A DNA stretch of 64,000 bases, taken from positions 66,001-130,000 of the forward strand of contig JACSYO010001298.1 of assembly GCA_016806645.1 (NCBI GenBank). The letters run 5' to 3'. This DNA comes from Ophiodon elongatus. Its lineage: Eukaryota; Chordata; Actinopteri; Perciformes; Hexagrammidae. Below are positions 58,840 to 64,000 of this stretch, piece after piece. Position 1 is the first letter of the stretch. Every line of letters begins with the position of its first letter. Made by a program: the position numbers and the translations under genes. Under the pieces are notes generated by a model that had not been told where the DNA came from, did no database searches, and saw nothing but the letters and a program-made list of their open reading frames with translations.

Positions 58840-59735
58840 GCCCCGCCCCCTGCCCCCCCCCCCTCCCTTCTCTTCAGGGGCCACCTTTGGGTCTAAAGTG
58901 TTGCGTTTGCATCTCAGAAGCAGAGCTGATGAACTGGATTCTGGCTTTGGACTCTCAGGAGAAGCATACCCCCCCCTCCTCTCCCCCCCCCCTTCCCGCC
59001 TTTAGTATTTTTAATTTTTTTAAATTTTTTAATTAACGGACTTTGCTTGTGTTGCACTGTGATCCCACTGGAAAGGACCCGAGCGCTCGTGGCCACCAGA
59101 GGGCGCTCCGAGTCAAAGCTTCCCCCCCTTTTCTTTTTTTTTTTTCTGGAAACGAACACATGTACTTATCTATTTTACATTGTGATATTATAATCGTGAA
59201 AATAACCCAGGTTGCAATCATGTAGCATGTAAACGTCTCTGACTGTTTTGTAATGTGACTGTTTGTTTGTTTTTTAAAGATCTCGTGTTGATTCAGAACT
59301 TTCACCGCTGTATTTGCACATCATGGTGACGGGGAGCCGCGTGTTTAAACAACCGAATATATTAATGCAAACAGGTTTTATGAGGGTTTTTACTGTGGCA
59401 CATATTGAGGAAGACCATGAGATCTGGTTAAAGCTCTGAGGGGGGAAATAACTATTTTACAGGCCTGTGATTATTATTTTTTTTTTTCCCCAAAATACGA
59501 GAAAGTAAAACCAAAATGAAATGTTTAATTTCAGGTAACAAGTGTTTTTTTTTTTTTATTATTATTGGTTTCTTTTCTTTTACTTTGAATATTTACCCTT
59601 ACTGTTTTGCTTTTTATCGTGTAGATCTTTTTCTTAGAATGTCCTTTTTTAATCTTTTTTTATTAAATACGGTTTGTTAGTTTTATACATTTTTTTTTCA
59701 GACCTGTTGTTTTTTTATATGTTGAATAAACAATT
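58840..59735 (+). other. grb7: 3'UTR of grb7
   Basis: It contains C-runs, a GGCCACCAGAGGGCGC word, T-runs and a final AATAAA at 59725-59730. Confidence 0.65.
59725..59730 (+). terminator. likely polyadenylation signal of grb7
   Basis: AATAAA in GTTGAATAAACAATTTC, about 890 bases after the stop codon. Confidence 0.6.
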
Positions 59736-59939
59736 TCATATTAAACATTTTCATGAATTTCCCTCGTTTATGTATTTAAAGTCCAAACCTCTCTGGAACT
59801 TCTCACATGCTTTTATTTAAATCATTATTTGATGTAGAATCATCACACAAATGCAAACATTAGGAGAAAAGTCCCAAAAAATGATGATATTGCTATTTTT
59901 ACTTGTACTTGGGACCGGCTGAGGTTAATACCTGGACTG

Positions 59940-60225
59940 ACCAGGAGAGAATGCAGCTTTAACACATGAAGCTTTGACTTCTATACAACCAGAGGAGTCG
60001 CCCCCTGGTGGTCAGGAGAGAGAATGCAGCTTTAACACATGAAGCTTTGACTTCTATACACCCAGAGGAGTCGCCCCCTGGTGGTCAGGAGAGAGAATGC
60101 AGCTTTAACACACGAAGCTTTGACTTCTATACAACCAGAGGAGTCGCCCCCTGGTGGTCAGGAGAGAGAATGCAGCTTTAACACATGAAGCTTTGGCTTC
60201 ACTCGGAGGTTGCCGCCTGTGTTAA
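59940..60225 (+). mobile_element. interspersed repeat with 73-bp array, copy 4
   Basis: About four 73-bp units, then the 3' end GGCTTCACTCGGAGGTTGCC. The element body is missing on the left side. Confidence 0.75.
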
Positions 60226-60299
60226 ACCTGGACTTGTCTGCACCTGCCGCCATGGCCCTTCTGTTATGAGGCGCAATGATAATTTTTCTGTCATTTCTG

Positions 60300-60820
60300 A
60301 TATTGTTAAATAATTCTATTGTATTCACAACTTTTTATTTATCCTATTTCTATTATTATAGCTGTTTTTTTTTATAGCTGAGGAATTTTGGGTCAGTGTA
60401 AATCGGTCTCGACCTGCACTATTTAAAGTGTCTCCAGATGTCTTGTGATTTGACGCCATATCAATAAATGTAATTAAATTATATAAAATATTTGCCCTTG
60501 AAATGTGAAGTATAAAGTAGCATAAAAGGAAATAAAATAAATTATAATTAACCTGTGCGCATACATTGTTTGATGTATAACTGGGTATCTCAACAGTAAG
60601 CAGAGTGCTGCCCTGCCTGAGTTAAAGTCAGATGATTATAAAACCATTATCAGCCCAAAACTAGACTTAACTTAAAAAAAAAAACCTGGACTGAGTCCTG
60701 AGAAGCTGATTGGTGGAGCAACATGAAAGGCAGCCTGGAGGTTATTGTGGAGCGACGGCAGGCTGCACTGATCCCAGATCCACTGCTCGGCTCCGTGGCT
60801 TCAGAAGCCACTGACCTACT

Positions 60821-60861
<41 letters not shown>

Positions 60862-61090
60862 GTTAAATACCAGAGTGCCCGGGGAACCCTTCCTCTCCGC
60901 CGCAGCCCTTCTCTGTGGAGGGGTTGCTATGGCAACACTTTTTTTTATTTTATTTTATTTTATTAAAAAAATGTTTAAGGGGGGGGGGTCTGGTCTGGCC
61001 AGGTAAATTTAAAAGGGTGAAAAAATGAGATGGAAGAAATGTGGGTCAAAGAGGAGCTCATGAATTGTGTTTTAGATTTCACTTAATTCT
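60300..61090. other. intergenic stretch with MITE word and (GT)n
   Basis: It contains a MITE word at 60487-60540 (AAATATTTGCCCTTGAAATG), (GT)n at 60821-60860, a TTTTA run and a G-run. No gene is seen. Confidence 0.5.
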
Positions 61091-61093
61091 CTC

Positions 61094-61310
61094 AATATAT
61101 TATATATATATAATATATTATATATAATATATATATATATAATATATTATATTATATTATATATATTATTATATTATATATATATATATGTTATATATAT
61201 ATAATATAATATTATATATAATATATTATATTTATGTTATATTATATATATATATATTATATTATATTATATATATATATTATATTTTATATATATAATA
61301 TTATATTCAC
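61094..61310. repeat. (AT)n / TATAATATATTA tract
   Basis: About 215 bp of nearly pure A/T. Confidence 0.9.
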
Positions 61311-61374
61311 GTCATCAAACATTTTACATTTTAAGCTTCATTTTTACATCAGAGGCAAATATTATTCTTTTAAC

Positions 61375-61710
61375 TCAACTTCACTGGTTTGATGACTTTA
61401 GTTACATTTCTGAAGCAGATTAATAACACAAAATGTAAATCAACTAATAAATATATTATAATTATATGTATTATTAATAATAAACTACCCAGCAGTCTAT
61501 AAAGTAATTTAAATGAGCTCCACCTTTACCAGCTACAACATTAACGTTATGAACACATGCATCAATAATTATAATCCAATAATATGATACATGTTCCATT
61601 CTACAAAATGAACAGGACTACTTTTATATTTTTCTTCTTGAAGTATATTTTGATGATACTTTTACTTAAGTAGGATTCTAAATGCGGTGGAGATTATTTC
61701 ACCCTGTAGT
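61375..61710 (+). mobile_element. decayed hAT-like MITE
   Basis: It has the internal words AATAATTATAATCCAATAAT and the right-interior GATACTTTTACTTAAGTAGG of the family. The ends are not clear. Confidence 0.45.
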
Positions 61711-62294
61711 ATTGCTGTATTTATTTAGGATCTGAATACTTCCTCCTCCACCGGCGTTGCCAAAAATATTTCTGTGAATTTGCCACATGAGGGAGTTTCT
61801 TTAGGCACAAAAGGGAGAGATGAAGTAAAAAGGATTCAGCGTTCAGTAGAGAACGATTTGAAATACATTTTAAATCATTATGTTGGGAAATAACATGTGT
61901 GGATAAATAAATAAACAAAAAGGACACCACATGCAGCTGCCTTAAAAAAAACAATAAAACAAAAAAAGATTGGGGGTATTTCTTTCTTTTTTATATATAT
62001 TTCTACATTATTATATTGTTAAATAAAATGTATTTACATTCAGGAACAAATTTCTCTTATTTACAATCTGTACGAGGGAACAAAAACAAAACAAAGCCGT
62101 GAAGTGACGCAGATCGAACGCTGCTTTGTAAAAAAAAATAATGTAATCGTCTAAAAGTAAAATAAAAAAACGTCTAAAAGGTGCCGTTTTACTGTGACGT
62201 TAAAGTGGCGTTTGAAAAAACGACAGAAAACAAGAGAAGTGGAGTGAAATGTTTCCAGATGTGTTTGATTTTGTTGGTTTCCACGTCGTCGTCA

Positions 62295-62475
62295 GGGAGC
62301 GCGAGCTAGCGTTAGCGTTAGCGAGCTAGTTAGCGAGCTAGCGTTAGCATTAGCGAGCTAGCGTTAGCGTTAGCGAGCTAGCGTTAGCATTAGCGAGCTG
62401 ACGTTAGCGAGCTAGCGTTAGTATTAGCGAGCTAGCGTTAGCATTAGCGAGCTAGCGTTAGCTTCACGCTACAGG
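62295..62475 (+). repeat. GAGCTAGCGTTAGC(A/G)TTAGC minisatellite
   Basis: About nine units of 18-24 bp. A smaller related repeat (AGCTAACAGTGTGGCT, two copies) follows at 62549-62580. Confidence 0.85.
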
Positions 62476-62579
62476 ACGTAAAGACCTCTCAGCCAAATCT
62501 GTGATTTTGGGCAATACAAAATAAATATAATTGAATTAAAAGAATTAGCTAACAGTGTGGCTAGCTAACAGTGTGGCTA

Positions 62580-64000
62580 GCTAACGTTCCTCAAAATTAA
62601 ATTGCACTTTAAGGTGCTGGATTGGGACAGAACCGTCGTGGTATGCTGAGACATGTCTGCATGTTTACCAGGAGCTGCAGGTCTCAGGACTCGTGGCATC
62701 ACTGGGCTCACTGGAAGGCAAAGGGCAGCTTTTTGCCATTTGTTGTTTCTGGTTTGTGGCCATGTTTCTCCAACCAGACTGGAACTAAATGTTGATACGA
62801 TGCCCTTGACAACTGAATTAGGCCGCTTGTGAAGTTTTCTTTGGACCAAGAATGTATTTTTCATCCAAACTCCACTTGTAGTTCTGCCATGACGGGAGGG
62901 AAAGCGGGGCAGATCCGTTATCAGCAAATTACTTTTGTATTTCAACAACCCATCGTAAAAAAAAAAACAGTCCAATCAGACATTTGCCATAAAGATATCA
63001 AAGCAAAGATAAAACTGTATTCAGGGATATTATTTCTGGTGAATTATAGTGAAAATACTTTACAAGACCCTCACTTCTGAGCACTACTGACTTGTTGTTT
63101 ATCTCGAGGTATGACGGTGCTGGATTTTAGTAGAGAAGGAGTTGAAGAACAATATTTCATTCACTAGAGTAGCAAACACTGTAGAAGTTGACATTAACTG
63201 CTTTCATTGTAAAGTATGAAAGTCAGAATATTGCTTTTGTAATGTAATGAACTACAGCTTCGTGAGATCCGAGCTGCATCTACAAGATTAGATGTTATTT
63301 TTCCACCCATTTCCCGTTGGCCTTTTCCTTTGCTTTTTGGATTTTCTTCCCCTTGGGTTGTTTGGCCCCACAAAGTTTGCATAATGCACGCAACACTTTC
63401 ATGCCGACTGCAAGATATGCTAGCTTTCACTGTGGAGCCTGGTGTTCCGGCTGAAAGGGAGAAAAGAAAAGTCTACATCAATAAAATAAATAACTTGAAA
63501 AAAATAACAAGCTTGACATTAACCCTCTGAACACCGAGCAGTTTCGGGGCGATCACTAAAGTCCTGTACCTCTGGGAAAAGCACCACCATGGCTAGAAGT
63601 AGAGAACTCAGACATGTCACAGTTACAATGCCATGAATCATTAAAAAGGAAAAAAAAATGCAAGTTGAATTTATTATTTTGTTTTACAAAAATTGGCAAA
63701 CAACAAGTTGCCAAGTTGCCACAAGTGTTACCAATGTGGAAAAAAAAGAGGCTCCATGTGTTTTATATATTCAGCAGTTTTACAGCCTGCAGTTCAGAAA
63801 AACTTTCATATAATTTGTGTGACGTGACTGTTGGTTTGAGGCGAATCAATCATGGCTTCTTAGTTGTGCTGATGAGCTCAGAACTAAATGTTTTTTACAG
63901 GATCTGTTTCGAGGAAACGGTTTATTTGGGGCGTAATTTTAAATGAGACTTGTAGAATAAAATGTTTTTTAATGAATTATCCCAGATTTAAGCTTTGTTT
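62580..64000. other. unrecognised sequence at the window end
   Basis: No convincing gene. Minus-strand open frames at 62577-62975 (132 codons) and 63194-63430 (78 codons) have coding-like complexity but match no family I know. They may be remnants of a decayed transposable element. A TTAACCCTCTGAACACC word at 63521 resembles piggyBac-type ends. Confidence 0.35.

Overview
The window is vertebrate nuclear DNA, almost certainly from a teleost and probably a percomorph. The evidence is intron-split genes with GT-AG junctions, long AT-rich introns, many (CA)n, (AT)n and (TATC)n arrays, and interspersed repeats I recognise as common in spiny-rayed fish. The species cannot be named from the sequence. 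All five recognisable genes lie on the + strand, head to tail: the 3' end of fam171a2 (3-440), progranulin grn/grna (start codon 5646, stop 17367), map3k14, the NF-kB-inducing kinase NIK (24820-35193), the small GTPase arf2 (41071-44283), and the adaptor grb7 (50114-58839). Their human counterparts are, from general knowledge, on or near 17q12-q21, so this looks like a compacted and rearranged piece of that syntenic block.

I rebuilt each gene by eye from splice sites, reading phase and family resemblance. The four complete models close exactly: grn is 15 coding exons and 784 residues, map3k14 is 14 coding exons and 999 residues, arf2 is 4 coding exons and 181 residues, and grb7 is 14 coding exons and 526 residues. 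grn encodes a secreted/lysosomal string of nine complete 12-cysteine granulin modules plus one orphan N-terminal half-module in the middle. Its presumed promoter holds a perfect GTCACGTGAC (CLEAR, TFEB-type) site and two related E-boxes. map3k14 keeps the TRAF3-binding motif, the kinase catalytic residues and the C-terminal region. arf2 has a CpG-island promoter with a non-coding first exon. grb7 has its proline-rich motif, RA, PH, BPS and SH2 parts in the expected order.

Layout: 1-2.6 kb is the fam171a2 tail and 3'UTR. 2.6-4.0 kb is intergenic repeats. 4.0-17.8 kb is grn. 17.8-24.7 kb is repeat-rich intergenic DNA with a 540-bp purine tract, an 85/170-bp satellite and a (TTC)n array. 24.8-36.5 kb is map3k14. 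37-39 kb is intergenic with a satellite derived from a transposon. 39-46.1 kb is arf2. 46.1-47.7 kb is repeats. 47.7-59.7 kb is grb7. 59.7-64 kb is repeats and unrecognised sequence with no convincing gene.

Functionally, grn (lysosome/secretion), arf2 (Golgi traffic), map3k14 (non-canonical NF-kB) and grb7 (receptor tyrosine kinase adaptor) are neighbours, not a pathway. I found no new gene system. The most unusual signals are the orphan half-granulin, the promoter CLEAR sites, arrays of transcription-factor-like motifs inside introns, and transposon fragments that have expanded into satellites at least twice.
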